Shown: piece by piece, positions 24,426-33,670 of the stretch
Layout: each line of letters starts with the position of its first letter
How positions within the stretch are numbered: position 1 is the stretch's first letter
Assembly (NCBI GenBank): GCA_903882965.1
Contig: CAIRZD010000194.1
Span: forward strand, 1 to 33,729
Source: an uncultured Bacteroidota bacterium
GTDB lineage: Bacteria; Bacteroidota; Bacteroidia; Chitinophagales; Chitinophagaceae
Length of the DNA: 33,729 nucleotides
Direction: 5' to 3'
Program-made: the position numbers and the translations under genes
The notes under the pieces: model-generated
What the model was told of the DNA's origin: nothing
Seen by the model: only the letters and a program-made list of their open reading frames with translations
Databases searched by the model: none

Positions 24426-25259
24426 TTATTGTCGGTATTTCACTTCTATAGTATGCAACTCTAAAAGTGGCTTTAAAAATTCTTCTAATTTATATACACT
24501 AAGCTGGCTTGCTGCATCACAAAGGGCTTTTTCCGGCTCAGGGTGTGTTTCTATAAAAATACCATCTACACCTGCTGCCACACCTGCATAGCTAAGTACG
24601 GGTAAAAACTCTCTTGCACCGCCTTTTGCATCAGCACTTGGGATACCGTACTTACGAATAGAATGCGTAATATCAAACACAACCGGATAACCTAACTGCG
24701 ATAAATGATAAAAACTGCGGGGATCAACAACAAGGTCATTATAACCCATCGTATATCCACGCTCAGTAAGTATTATCTGGTCATTACCACTCTCCAGGCA
24801 TTTGGCAACAGGGTGTTTCATATTCTCCGGTGCCAGAAACTGGCCATGTTTAATATTTACAACCTTACCCGTTTTTGCAGCAGCAACCATAAGGCCCGAT
24901 TGCATACAGAGATAAGCAGGTATCTGCAATATATCACAAACCTCACCAGCAGGTGCAGCCTGGTCCGGGTAATGAATATCTGTTAACAGTGTAAAACCAA
25001 ATTGCTCTTTAACCTTGGCAAGTATCTTCAACCCTTTATCCAAGCCCGGGCCATCGTAATATTTGAGGCTGCTGCGGTTATCTTTTAAGAAAGAAGACTT
25101 GTAAATGATTGGGATATTCAGCTTAGCACTCACCTCTTTCAGCTTTTCGGCCGTTTTCATCATAATCATTTCATCCTCTATAACGCAAGGACCTGATATA
25201 AGGAACAGCTCATCTGCGCCACAATTGATATTGCCTACTTTTATTTTCTTATTACTCAT
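24426..25259 (-). CDS. kdsA: 3-deoxy-8-phosphooctulonate synthase (Kdo-8-P synthase)
   Basis: A 277-residue barrel enzyme that condenses PEP with arabinose-5-phosphate to Kdo-8-phosphate. It has LISGPCVIED at the N-terminus, IIYKSSFLKDNRSS (PEP/A5P-binding), LTDIH, NIKHGQF, TERGYTMGYNDLVVDPRS and FDITHS. A Cys metal ligand seems absent at its usual place (NCGADELF), and NGTSMCS is not seen, so the metal-dependent or -independent class needs alignment. It follows kdnB after 28 bp and precedes the toxin-antitoxin promoter by about 15 bp. Its substrate A5P is the compound whose source is unclear here. Confidence 0.93.
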   Translation of the reverse strand: MSNKKIKVGNINCGADELFLISGPCVIEDEMIMMKTAEKLKEVSAKLNIPIIYKSSFLKDNRSSLKYYDGPGLDKGLKILAKVKEQFGFTLLTDIHYPDQAAPAGEVCDILQIPAYLCMQSGLMVAAAKTGKVVNIKHGQFLAPENMKHPVAKCLESGNDQIILTERGYTMGYNDLVVDPRSFYHLSQLGYPVVFDITHSIRKYGIPSADAKGGAREFLPVLSYAGVAAGVDGIFIETHPEPEKALCDAASQLSVYKLEEFLKPLLELHTIEVKYRQ

Positions 25260-25287
25260 GATCTTGATTTTAACAACCTATTGTGGG

Positions 25288-26373
25288 TTACATTCTTTTA
25301 TACAAATCCTTAATAGTATCTATCGTTACCTTTTCTTTCCAGTCTGCGCCAATAGCATGATTCCACATATGTGGGAGGTTGTATGCCACTTCAGCCATTG
25401 CTGTTATCGTTTCGTCACTCCAGACTTTACTCAATCCTTGCGGCAGTTGCACCTTATGCGTCTTTAGCATTTGCTTCAGCTCCCTAACCCCTTCGCCATA
25501 ATAATCCTCCAAATGCTGGAAAGCGAGACAATTTGCATAACAATGTTTCTCACCCAAAATTTTAGACAACCCGTAAGATAACGCATGGCATACGCCTACC
25601 TCTGAATAAGTGAGACTGAGGCCACCCATCATTGAGGCCACCATAAGCTTATCATCATTATCGGGTGTTTGCCCTGCTTTTTCTCCGAGATATATTTCAC
25701 GGCACAATTTCAATGACTGCTCTGCATATGCGTGGCTGTATGCATTATTCAGTGTTCCGTTCTCTGATTCTATACAATGAATATAAGTATCCATCCCTGT
25801 ATACAACCATTTATCAACCGGCACAGAAACAATAAGCTCCGGATCAAGTATCACCTGGTTAAAAACCGTCCAGTCACATTTCAGCCCGAGTTTCTTTACT
25901 GGGCCGGTAAGTACTGCCGTCATAGATACTTCAGCACCCGTACCTGAAATTGTAGGCACGCCCAAATGGTATATACCCGGCTTTTTAATAAGATTTAAAC
26001 CCTGGTATAATACAGAAGAGCCTTCATTGGTAAACATCAATGAAATTGCCTTTGCAATATCCATAATGCTGCCGCCGCCAATACCTATAACACCTGCGGG
26101 CAAACCTTTAGATGCTAATATCTCATCACGAAGGCTATCGATCTGATCAGTGGTCGGTTCATGAGGATCTACATCTATAAAACGTACCACATCTGCAGCA
26201 GTAGCCGGTATACGACTTTCCAACTCTTTACCTTTAAAGTAATTGTCTACTACAAAGAGAAAGAATTTGTCATGCTCATTGCGTTTTTCTGCAAGAATGC
26301 CTTCCATATTGGCAAAACTGCCACGACCGAAAACTACTTTATCTATGTTTTTAAAATTCTTATGCATCAGCAA
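25288..26373 (-). CDS. kdnB: Kdo 8-oxidase, iron-type alcohol dehydrogenase family
   Basis: A 361-residue Fe-ADH/dehydroquinate-synthase-like dehydrogenase. The N-terminal FKNIDKVVFGRGSFANM, IGIGGGSIMDIAKA (NAD site), PTISGTGAEVSMTAVLTGP, GMDTYIHCIES and VCHALSYGLS with KHCYANC (metal-binding Asp/His residues) closely resemble Shewanella KdnB as I recall it. KdnB oxidises the C8 hydroxyl of Kdo to an aldehyde that KdnA then aminates. It lies 20 bp after kdnA and 28 bp before kdsA, so cotranscription is very likely. Function is inferred from family and from the exact pairing with kdnA. Confidence 0.87.
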   Translation of the reverse strand: MLMHKNFKNIDKVVFGRGSFANMEGILAEKRNEHDKFFLFVVDNYFKGKELESRIPATAADVVRFIDVDPHEPTTDQIDSLRDEILASKGLPAGVIGIGGGSIMDIAKAISLMFTNEGSSVLYQGLNLIKKPGIYHLGVPTISGTGAEVSMTAVLTGPVKKLGLKCDWTVFNQVILDPELIVSVPVDKWLYTGMDTYIHCIESENGTLNNAYSHAYAEQSLKLCREIYLGEKAGQTPDNDDKLMVASMMGGLSLTYSEVGVCHALSYGLSKILGEKHCYANCLAFQHLEDYYGEGVRELKQMLKTHKVQLPQGLSKVWSDETITAMAEVAYNLPHMWNHAIGADWKEKVTIDTIKDLYKRM

Positions 26374-26393
26374 GTAAAAATTAATATTCAGAA

Positions 26394-27599
26394 TTATGCG
26401 TGAACCGGCATTGCTTTCTTAGCGCAAGCTGCGATATTATTCGCCAGGCTTTTCACTTCTTCTTCCGTCCATGTGCAGCGGATAACAAACGAAATAAGCC
26501 TACCCACCACTTCCTGCGATTTTGGTAAATGAAGGTTATTATAATCCTGTGGCATACCAAGCACCTGTGCCGTGAGCGGAGATGCCGTTTTCATATTCTT
26601 TAGATGATCCCATTGGTTGATAAAGTGGTACATGTTCAGATACCAGTAGTTAAACCCACCTATACCTGCTTTGTTTAGCTCATCAACTGTTTGCTTTGCA
26701 ATCTCAGTATCCGGCATTAAAATATTTAAGAATGTAGCCGAATCTCCTGCAGGATCAGTAAGTTCAGAAAATGAAATACCTTCTGTTTGAGAAAGAATAT
26801 CCGTCAACATCTTCTTGTATTTCCTGTTCACTTCGCGGATATGCGGCACTTTGCGCGTTTGCGCCACGCCTACAGCAGCATGCAATTCGCTGATACGGTA
26901 ATTAAAACCCAGTACAGGGTGTTGCTCCATGCCACGGTTATTGCCTACATGATTATGCCCGTGATCTGAATAGGCATCGGCAAGCTTGTATATCTCTTCA
27001 TCATTAGTAATAAATACCCCACCCTCGCCTGCTGTCGCTATCTTGAAAAAGTCGAACGAAAAGCTACCGGCTTTACCAAACAACCCAACCGATGTGCCCT
27101 TATAAGACGCGCCAAAAGCCTGGCCTGCATCTTCTACAAGTATCAGGTTATGCTCTTTCGCCACAGCCATTATGCCATCCATATCAGCCATTGTGCCGCA
27201 CATATGCACAAGACAAATGCCCTTTGTTTTCGGTGTGATTGCTTTTTTTATTCCTTCTGCGCTTAGGCATAGCGTTTCATCGATCTCTGCAAAAACAGGG
27301 ATCGCACCTATAAACAATACCGCTTCAACACTGGCTATAAATGTAAACGGAGGTACAATAACCTCATCACCGGCACCTAAACCTGAAGCAGCCATAGCGA
27401 TGGCAATAGCAGCAGAACCATTGGAAACCGCGTGCGCATATTTGGCTCCGGTTATTTTTCTCACTTCCGCTTCAAAATCACGGGCTTTCCATATCCCATT
27501 GCGTTGCTGGTCGTGATTGTAACGGAAAAGCATCCCCGTTTCCAATACATCATTTATTTCTTTGCGTTCTTCATTTCCAAAAAGTTCTGTTCCTGGCAT
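26394..27599 (-). CDS. kdnA: 8-amino-3,8-dideoxy-octulosonate transaminase
   Basis: A 401-residue PLP-dependent DegT/DnrJ/EryC1/StrS aminotransferase. The start MPGTELFGNEERKEINDVLE, the RYNHDQ segment and the SDHGHNHVGNNRGMEQHP region closely match Shewanella KdnA as I recall it. PLP contacts are Asp157 (LVEDAGQAFG) and the internal aldimine Lys186 (SFDFFKIATAGEGG). It aminates the C8 aldehyde made by KdnB, giving Kdo8N. The gene begins 111 bp after the waaA stop and has its own possible promoter. Amino-Kdo adds a positive charge to the LPS inner core and blocks steps that need the C8 hydroxyl. Confidence 0.88.
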   Translation of the reverse strand: MPGTELFGNEERKEINDVLETGMLFRYNHDQQRNGIWKARDFEAEVRKITGAKYAHAVSNGSAAIAIAMAASGLGAGDEVIVPPFTFIASVEAVLFIGAIPVFAEIDETLCLSAEGIKKAITPKTKGICLVHMCGTMADMDGIMAVAKEHNLILVEDAGQAFGASYKGTSVGLFGKAGSFSFDFFKIATAGEGGVFITNDEEIYKLADAYSDHGHNHVGNNRGMEQHPVLGFNYRISELHAAVGVAQTRKVPHIREVNRKYKKMLTDILSQTEGISFSELTDPAGDSATFLNILMPDTEIAKQTVDELNKAGIGGFNYWYLNMYHFINQWDHLKNMKTASPLTAQVLGMPQDYNNLHLPKSQEVVGRLISFVIRCTWTEEEVKSLANNIAACAKKAMPVHA

Positions 27600-27620
27600 T
27601 TTAGTAGCATTTTGAGGGTG

Positions 27621-27628
27621 TAAAAGTA
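27621..27628 (-). promoter_or_regulatory. Possible promoter box before kdnA
   Basis: On the minus strand TACTTTTA, the same -7 variant as in the ketosynthase promoter, lies 22 bases before the kdnA ATG. No clear TTG is present at the 19-base spacing, so it may be weak. Confidence 0.3.
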
Positions 27629-27710
27629 CATTTTATGGTGTTAATAAAGGTTAAACTTAGTCTAAAAGCCTGCAATGAAATAAGCTTCTAACATAATATG
27701 AATGATGCAT

Positions 27711-28970
27711 TTATCTAATATCCAGCCACTTTGACCACTTTATTTGCTCCATGATCATTGTTGTGGCACCTGTATGCTCTGTCATAAATGTTTTCAGCGA
27801 ATTACTAATCGAGAGCCTGTATTGTTCATTTACAATCAGTTTTTCAAGTATTATTTTGCACCCGGCCGCGTCATTTACCGGGAAAACGTACTCCAGAGCC
27901 ACTAGTTGTTTTGCTTCTACAAACTTTTCAAATATCGGGCCAAATATTACAGGTACACCAAAAACCGCCGGCTCTAGTATATTATGTATCCCCCCTTTCT
28001 GAAACCCACCTCCTATAAATGCAATATCGGCATAGGCAAACAAACGGGACAGCATCCCTATATTATTAATGATCAGTACTTTTTTATCATGCCCTGTATT
28101 CTCAGCGTCAAGGTCTGAAAAAAGGATGTTATTATCAAAAAGCTGTTCCACTTTACGGATATGCGCTTCATCTATTTCATGCGGAACAATAATAAGTTTC
28201 CAGTTTTCGGGCAACACGGAAATGCAATCTTTGAGTACATTTTCATCGCCTGGCCATGTGCTGCCTGCAATAAGTATTTTATGATCTCCTTTAAATTGCT
28301 CTATGGCAGAAATCGGCGTTACATTTTTCTCAATAACCGATACTCTGTCGTAACGGGTATCCCCGGATATCAATACGTTCTTATGAATCCCAATAGTAGC
28401 CAGCATGCTTTTAGATGCTTCATCCTGGAGAAAATAACAACTAAAGCATTGTAGCATATCTCTGAATATACTTCCGTACCATCTAAAGAATGGTTGTCCC
28501 TGCCTGAATGCTCCTGAAATAAGCAATGCAGGCACTCTCTGTATCTTTAGTTGTGTGAGGTAATAATACCAAAACTCATATTTTACAAATAGCGCTATAG
28601 TAGGGTTTATGATACTTATAAACCGCTCCGCATTTCGTTTACTATCGTGTGGCAAGTAAAAAATATAATCGGCAAGGGGGCTGTTTCTACAAGCTTCGTA
28701 GCCCGATGGAGAGAAGAAAGTGACCATGATCTTGTATACAGGATATTCTATACGGATAGCTTCGATCAACGGTTTTGCTTGCTCAAATTCGCCCATTGAT
28801 GAGCAGTGTACCCATATCCTCTTTTCACCCGGATTGAGTGCATTACTGATATTATGCTGCCAATCCTTTCTTCCCGCTATCCATTTCTTCGCCTTATTAT
28901 TAAAGAGTGCATATATTTTGATGGCTAAATAATAAAGGAAAAGAAAAAGATTATACAGGATCAACATCAA
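27711..28970 (-). CDS. waaA: Kdo transferase (3-deoxy-manno-octulosonate transferase)
   Basis: A 419-residue GT30 enzyme, normal length. An N-terminal membrane anchor (about 1-22) precedes the glycosyltransferase. The acceptor-side motif CSSMGEFEQAKPLIEAI contains the catalytic Glu, and the C-terminal half has ISGDTRYDRV, LIAGSTWPGDENVL and AFIGGGFQKGGIHNILEPAVFGVPVIFGP, the CMP-Kdo-binding region. It transfers Kdo, or here Kdo8N, from CMP-sugar to lipid IVA at the cytoplasmic face of the inner membrane. Whether it adds one or two residues cannot be told. It is the first gene of the locus and is followed by kdnA after 111 bp. Confidence 0.93.
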   Translation of the reverse strand: MMLILYNLFLFLYYLAIKIYALFNNKAKKWIAGRKDWQHNISNALNPGEKRIWVHCSSMGEFEQAKPLIEAIRIEYPVYKIMVTFFSPSGYEACRNSPLADYIFYLPHDSKRNAERFISIINPTIALFVKYEFWYYYLTQLKIQRVPALLISGAFRQGQPFFRWYGSIFRDMLQCFSCYFLQDEASKSMLATIGIHKNVLISGDTRYDRVSVIEKNVTPISAIEQFKGDHKILIAGSTWPGDENVLKDCISVLPENWKLIIVPHEIDEAHIRKVEQLFDNNILFSDLDAENTGHDKKVLIINNIGMLSRLFAYADIAFIGGGFQKGGIHNILEPAVFGVPVIFGPIFEKFVEAKQLVALEYVFPVNDAAGCKIILEKLIVNEQYRLSISNSLKTFMTEHTGATTMIMEQIKWSKWLDIR

Positions 28971-28983
28971 CTAAAATATTAAA

Positions 28984-29013
28984 TGAAAAAAAGCACAATG
29001 CAATAAGTGCATT
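28984..29013 (-). terminator. Hairpin with T-run in the waaA leader (terminator or attenuator-like)
   Basis: On the minus strand AATGCA, five bases, TGCATT (plus-strand 28997-29013) is followed after GTGC by a run of seven T (about 28984-28990). It may end transcription from the upstream phosphoesterase gene, but it also lies inside the predicted waaA leader. Confidence 0.4.
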
Positions 29014-29023
29014 CTATTTCATA

Positions 29024-29055
29024 CAAAAGTAATGGTTTCCAATAGTATGTGACAA
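29024..29055 (-). promoter_or_regulatory. Promoter of waaA and the Kdo8N operon
   Basis: On the minus strand TTG (29055-29053), 21 bases, then TACTTTTG (29031-29024), an exact TAnnTTTG. Transcription would begin near 29018, giving a leader of about 50 bases before the waaA ATG at 28970. Confidence 0.5.
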
Positions 29056-29057
29056 TT

Positions 29058-31478
29058 CTAATCGCCGTCGCCATCATCATCCCTATCTTTTTCTTTTACA
29101 ACAGCAACAAATGCTGCGCGCTTGGGAGCTGGGATAGCAATACCACCCTTAATACTTTTCCAAAGCACATCATTTAAAGCCTTATCAGGTACCTTATCTG
29201 CTTTTGAAAGGTCAAAACCATCACTTTCTTTTGAGAATTCATTCTCTGCAATGTTTAATGCATCCACATCCACTTGTGAAGGATAGTGCTTAAAACCTGC
29301 AACATCAGGCAATGGCCTGAAACACCTGTACATAGGCATAGCAGCTGCATCATACTGGCTCATAGGCGGTATACCAAGTATTAGTTCTATAGTGCGCAAC
29401 ATACCACTTGTTGAATACATCGTATGGTCAACAAATTCCCTTTTTACATAAGGCCCCGCAATATATGCGGTACTACGATGTGCATCAACATGGTCGGGGC
29501 CATTTTGCGCATCATCTTCCAGTATAAATACCACACAATTCTTCCATAAAGTGCTTTCAGATAAATGTTCAATTAGTTGACCTACAGCCTGGTCATTATC
29601 TGCAACAAAAGCAAATGGTGTCCGTGATTTTTTGCCCAACCCCGCAGTATGATCACTCGGGAGGTAAACAATATTCAGTTGCGGCACAGCATCTATAGCT
29701 AATAATGAGTCGAAATCTTTTTCCCATATTTTTTCACGAGCTATATCCCGGATACTAAGATTCCAGCCGGGATACATCGCACACATATGCTTTTGCAGAT
29801 CAGGCAGGTATACTGTACCATCGTCGTCGGTAAATTCTCCATAGTCACGGAAAGAAACACCTGCACGCAAAGCATAATCCCACAAAAATCCATTTTTAGG
29901 GGTGGCAACTTTTTTATTAGCTGCAAAATCATAATTCCCCCCACGCCCACCATAATTTGTTGGCCACGTTTTTTCCACAAAATCATTTGCATATGCCGCC
30001 ATACTCCAGTTGTGGCCATCTGCACTCACCTCCGCATCTACATAAAAATTATCAAGCAGTACAAATTGGTCTGCAAGGGCATGCTGGTTTGGGGTTATTT
30101 TTTTGCCAAATAATACAAGGCTTGTATCTCCATTTCCTTTAGGCATATCCCCCAACACCTGGTCATATGTCCTGTTTTCTTTAATGAGGTAAAACACATG
30201 TTTTATTGGTGAAGACGCCCCTACCTTCATGGGAACCGGATTGCCAACCTCACCATTTGTCTGCAATTCTTTTTCTTTTGTGTAAGGTGTATTAGCATAT
30301 ACTTGCTTTGAATACCGCCCAAGCTCTTTTGCATTGGGCTCATGGACAATGCTCATGGATCCTTTAAACAGGCTACCTATATATTGGTCTACTTTCTTGT
30401 TGCCCTTCTTGTATGTAGCCTCTCCTCCTTTATGCACCGGCTGTGGTCCTTTAGGGTTTGGCAGTGAGGTATTCCCCTTCCCGTTCAGCACTAATATACT
30501 ACTACCTATGGTCCTGACACAAGTAGGATACCACCCGGTAGGTATATACCCTTTTGATTTACTGGATCCCGGTTCACTGACATCAAATACTGCAAGGCAA
30601 TTATTATCAGCATTGGCTATGTAAAGTGTCTTATTATCTGCACTCAACGCTACACTGTTAGTAGTTGAGCCACTTGGCGCATCAGGATATAAGGCTGTAT
30701 TCAAAGTTTCAATTACTTTCTTTGTTGTGGCATCTATTACCGATACAGTATTATCAATAGAATTAGCCACAAAAACATACTTACCATTCCTGGTAATACA
30801 AATGTCATTGGGGTTGCGCGCAACATTTATGGAGTCTGTAATTACCTCCCGCACTATATCAAAAACAAATAGTTTACTGCCGCCCCAGATAGATATGTAT
30901 AGTAAATTGTGGTCGGGAGAAAGCAGGCAGGTATAGGCTTCCGCACTTAATGGCACCTGCTTAATTACATGTTTTGTCTTTAGATCAATAATATAAAGTG
31001 AATTATTTTCTTTCGTCACTACATATAGCCTTTTCGCTTTATCGTCTATGTCCAAACCTGTAGGAGATATTTTTTCAGGCCATTTTTTGCCAAGCAATAT
31101 ACTATCTGCCAGTATCAGTTTATTATTGCGCACCGCATATTTCAATATACGGTTATCATTACCACCTGATGCATAGAGGTATTTACTATCCTGGCTAAAC
31201 TTTAAACCCAACCAACTTTTCGCTATTTCTTTTGTGCAAATTACAGCATGGGTTTTGGCATCAATAAGTTGTATCGTTTGTGTGCTCACGCCATTATTAG
31301 TAACAGCTATATATTTCCCATCGTTTGAAATGGCCATATTCAAGGGCAAATCGCCAAGCTTTACTACTTTCCCTGCAGGTGTTAAACTCCAGCCATTAGG
31401 CAATAGCACCTTTTTTTGCTGGGCGCTTACAATAATAGCGCATAGGCAATACGATACAAATAGCAGGCAATACTTCAC
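29058..31478 (-). CDS. Secreted YVTN beta-propeller / alkaline-phosphatase-like phosphoesterase
   Basis: An 806-residue exported protein: signal peptide 1-19, a YVTN-type seven-bladed propeller at about 30-340 (repeats such as GKYVFVANSIDNTVSVIDATTKKVIETL), and a phosphoesterase domain at about 425-730 (HVFYLIKENRTYDQVLGDM, VDAEVSADGHNWSMAAYANDF, HTAGL, EDDAQNGPDHVDAHRSTAYIAGP). This is the layout annotated elsewhere as bifunctional YncE/alkaline phosphatase family. It probably hydrolyses phosphate or phosphonate esters outside the inner membrane. It ends in an acidic tail (DRDDDGDGD). It is divergent from glmM and reads towards waaA. Confidence 0.85.
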   Translation of the reverse strand: MKYCLLFVSYCLCAIIVSAQQKKVLLPNGWSLTPAGKVVKLGDLPLNMAISNDGKYIAVTNNGVSTQTIQLIDAKTHAVICTKEIAKSWLGLKFSQDSKYLYASGGNDNRILKYAVRNNKLILADSILLGKKWPEKISPTGLDIDDKAKRLYVVTKENNSLYIIDLKTKHVIKQVPLSAEAYTCLLSPDHNLLYISIWGGSKLFVFDIVREVITDSINVARNPNDICITRNGKYVFVANSIDNTVSVIDATTKKVIETLNTALYPDAPSGSTTNSVALSADNKTLYIANADNNCLAVFDVSEPGSSKSKGYIPTGWYPTCVRTIGSSILVLNGKGNTSLPNPKGPQPVHKGGEATYKKGNKKVDQYIGSLFKGSMSIVHEPNAKELGRYSKQVYANTPYTKEKELQTNGEVGNPVPMKVGASSPIKHVFYLIKENRTYDQVLGDMPKGNGDTSLVLFGKKITPNQHALADQFVLLDNFYVDAEVSADGHNWSMAAYANDFVEKTWPTNYGGRGGNYDFAANKKVATPKNGFLWDYALRAGVSFRDYGEFTDDDGTVYLPDLQKHMCAMYPGWNLSIRDIAREKIWEKDFDSLLAIDAVPQLNIVYLPSDHTAGLGKKSRTPFAFVADNDQAVGQLIEHLSESTLWKNCVVFILEDDAQNGPDHVDAHRSTAYIAGPYVKREFVDHTMYSTSGMLRTIELILGIPPMSQYDAAAMPMYRCFRPLPDVAGFKHYPSQVDVDALNIAENEFSKESDGFDLSKADKVPDKALNDVLWKSIKGGIAIPAPKRAAFVAVVKEKDRDDDGDGD

Positions 31479-31629
31479 TGAAATATATTTATCGTGAAAA
31501 TACTTTAAAAACTATAAACATCTGACAGGTTTTATTCTTGTTAATCAATAATTAACGTTGCAGCAAAATGAAGCGAACTTATAAAATCAGGTTGCTTGTT
31601 TTTATTACCTTCGCAATAGAACAGTATAT

Positions 31630-33024
31630 ATGGCACTGATAAAATCCATTTCAGGTATAAGAGGCACAATAGGTGGTACACCCGGCAAAAGCCTGACCCC
31701 GATAGATGTAGTAAAATTCACCACTGCTTATGGCGTGTGGGTTGCACAACAGGGAAGTAATAAGAAAATAGTTGTGGGCAGAGACGGCCGCATATCCGGC
31801 GGCATGGTTCGGGACCTCGTAGTGGCTACATTACAAAGTATAGGCTGCACGGTAATAGACCTGGGCCTGAGTACAACTCCCACTGTAGAAATGGCAGTAA
31901 AAATGGAAAAAGCAGGCGGAGGTATCATACTCACGGCCAGCCATAACCCTAAGGAGTGGAACGCATTAAAACTCCTGAATAAGGACGGCGAATTCCTTAA
32001 CGCTGCCGAAGGGCAATGGATACTGGACTATGCCGAAAAAAACGACACTAACTATGCCGAGATCAATAAAATAGGCACCGTAACAACCAACGATACTTAT
32101 ATACAGAAACACATAGATATAATACTCGCTCACCCACTGGTGGATGTTGCAGCCATAAAAAAAATGAACTTCAACATAGTTGTTGATGCGGTAAACTCTA
32201 CCGGCGCTATCTCAGTGCCACAATTACTGAATGCACTGGGTGTAACTGATATTACCGTGATCAATGAAGAAGTAAATGGCCACTTCGCACACAACCCGGA
32301 ACCATTGCCCGAAAATCTCATCGAGCTTTGTTCAACAGTTAAGAAGAAAAACGCTACCATTGGCATTGCAGTAGACCCTGATGTAGATCGTCTCTGCTTT
32401 GTTTGCGAAGATGGTAGTTTATTTGGCGAGGAGTATACACTTGTGGCAATTGCAGATTACATCCTTTCACACAAAAAAGGCAATACGGTTTCTAACCTAT
32501 CCTCTACACGCGCCCTGCGCGATGTCACCGAAAAACATGGCGGGCAATATTACCCCAGTGCCGTAGGCGAGGTAAATGTGGTAAAGAAAATGAAAGAGGT
32601 AAATGCGGTAATAGGTGGCGAAGGCAATGGTGGCATAATCGTACCAGAGCTACATTACGGACGTGACGCACTCATTGGCATCGCATTGTTCCTCACACAT
32701 CTTGCAAAGTATGGCAAGTCGGTAAAATCATTGCGTGGCACTTATCCTAATTACTTCATCTCCAAAAACAAAATAGAGTTGGGTGAAGATGTGAACGTGA
32801 AGCATATTTTTGAACAGATAAAGAAGAAATATAACAAGCAACCCATCAATACGGAAGATGGCCTGCGGATAGACTTTGACAATGATTGGGTACACCTGCG
32901 CACCTCAAACACAGAACCCATTATTCGTATCTATTCCGAGAGTGGCTCTGAAACTACAGCTAACAATATCGCCAAACGTATAATGGCTGATATTAAGGAG
33001 ATGATGCTGATGCAGGCGGAGTAA
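31630..33024 (+). CDS. glmM: Phosphoglucosamine mutase
   Basis: A 464-residue alpha-D-phosphohexomutase, the Bacteroidota-type GlmM length. It converts glucosamine-6-P to glucosamine-1-P for peptidoglycan and LPS. Features in order: ISGIRGTIGGTPG, phosphoserine Ser104 in TASHNPKEWNALK, Mg-binding DPDVDRL in the middle, sugar-binding GEGNGGII, and the C-terminal phosphate loop RTSNTEPIIRIYSE. It is monocistronic and converges with the next gene, leaving 4 bp between stops. A GTTAAT-N5-ATTAAC inverted repeat at about 31540-31556 lies in its upstream region. Confidence 0.93.
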   Translation: MALIKSISGIRGTIGGTPGKSLTPIDVVKFTTAYGVWVAQQGSNKKIVVGRDGRISGGMVRDLVVATLQSIGCTVIDLGLSTTPTVEMAVKMEKAGGGIILTASHNPKEWNALKLLNKDGEFLNAAEGQWILDYAEKNDTNYAEINKIGTVTTNDTYIQKHIDIILAHPLVDVAAIKKMNFNIVVDAVNSTGAISVPQLLNALGVTDITVINEEVNGHFAHNPEPLPENLIELCSTVKKKNATIGIAVDPDVDRLCFVCEDGSLFGEEYTLVAIADYILSHKKGNTVSNLSSTRALRDVTEKHGGQYYPSAVGEVNVVKKMKEVNAVIGGEGNGGIIVPELHYGRDALIGIALFLTHLAKYGKSVKSLRGTYPNYFISKNKIELGEDVNVKHIFEQIKKKYNKQPINTEDGLRIDFDNDWVHLRTSNTEPIIRIYSESGSETTANNIAKRIMADIKEMMLMQAE

Positions 33025-33028
33025 TATC

Positions 33029-33424
33029 TTACTTTAATTCCTTCAACCTATATTCCACATCTAGAAATAAAGTGCCGTTAGCATTATTGCTGACATATTC
33101 GTATACATCACATGCCTTTGTTAGCAGTTGATCTTTTCTATGTCGGTCATTGGTTTTGTACCCCAATTCGTATAGAAGATCACCAAAATTTCTCAAATTC
33201 TCTATGGAGAATTTTTTTTGATTCACAAGAAAATGAAGCCCGTCTTCTTTTTCCACATTAAGGAATGCTTCAAGATCAATACTAAGTTCATCCTGGACCT
33301 GTTGCATTATATCTTTTATAGCTTCTTCAGGGACGTTATGCTTGTCCAGAAGCTTGTTGACAAGCATGCCAATTATCATCCCTATCCGGTCCAACTCTCT
33401 TTTTATTTTATCCTCTTGTGCCAT
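33029..33424 (-). CDS. Small helical protein of unknown function
   Basis: A 131-residue, predicted all-helical cytosolic protein with no signal peptide. The first half is amphipathic (IKRELDRIGMIIGMLVNKLLDKHN), and the second half (KFSIENLRNFGDLLYELGYKTNDRHRKDQLLTKACDVYEYV) resembles a TPR-like hairpin. The overall feel is like DUF6483-type proteins, but I cannot assign a family. Fifteen bp separate it from the remnant gene upstream on the same strand. Confidence 0.65.
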   Translation of the reverse strand: MAQEDKIKRELDRIGMIIGMLVNKLLDKHNVPEEAIKDIMQQVQDELSIDLEAFLNVEKEDGLHFLVNQKKFSIENLRNFGDLLYELGYKTNDRHRKDQLLTKACDVYEYVSNNANGTLFLDVEYRLKELK

Positions 33425-33439
33425 ATTGGAAATTACGGA

Positions 33440-33670
33440 TTATTGATTAAACAAAAAAGCAAATATCAGCGGAGCATCAGTAGTAACATCGCTCTCCACA
33501 ATAAATTTAGGTATATGAATATCGAGCTTACCAGGTAATTTTTTCATTAGGTACTGCTCGCATTGGCGCTAGTCTGCGCATAGCCACTCGCCTAAATAAT
33601 CTAACCATTCTGTCAATGGAAAATACAAATTCTTTGCTCCGATTTCATAACACTTAGAAAAGTGTATACA
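33440..33670 (-). pseudogene. Decayed coding fragment with an internal TAG
   Basis: One minus-strand frame runs for 77 codons from 33670 to the stop at 33440-33442 with only one interruption, a TAG at 33569-33571. Both parts read as plausible protein (GAKNLYFPLTEWLDYLGEWL before it, and ending VTTDAPLIFAFLFNQ). No good start codon is seen in the upstream part. It may be a mutated gene, or an error in the sequence. The remaining bases to 33729 hold only a GTGTATACAC palindrome at about 33663-33672. Confidence 0.45.
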
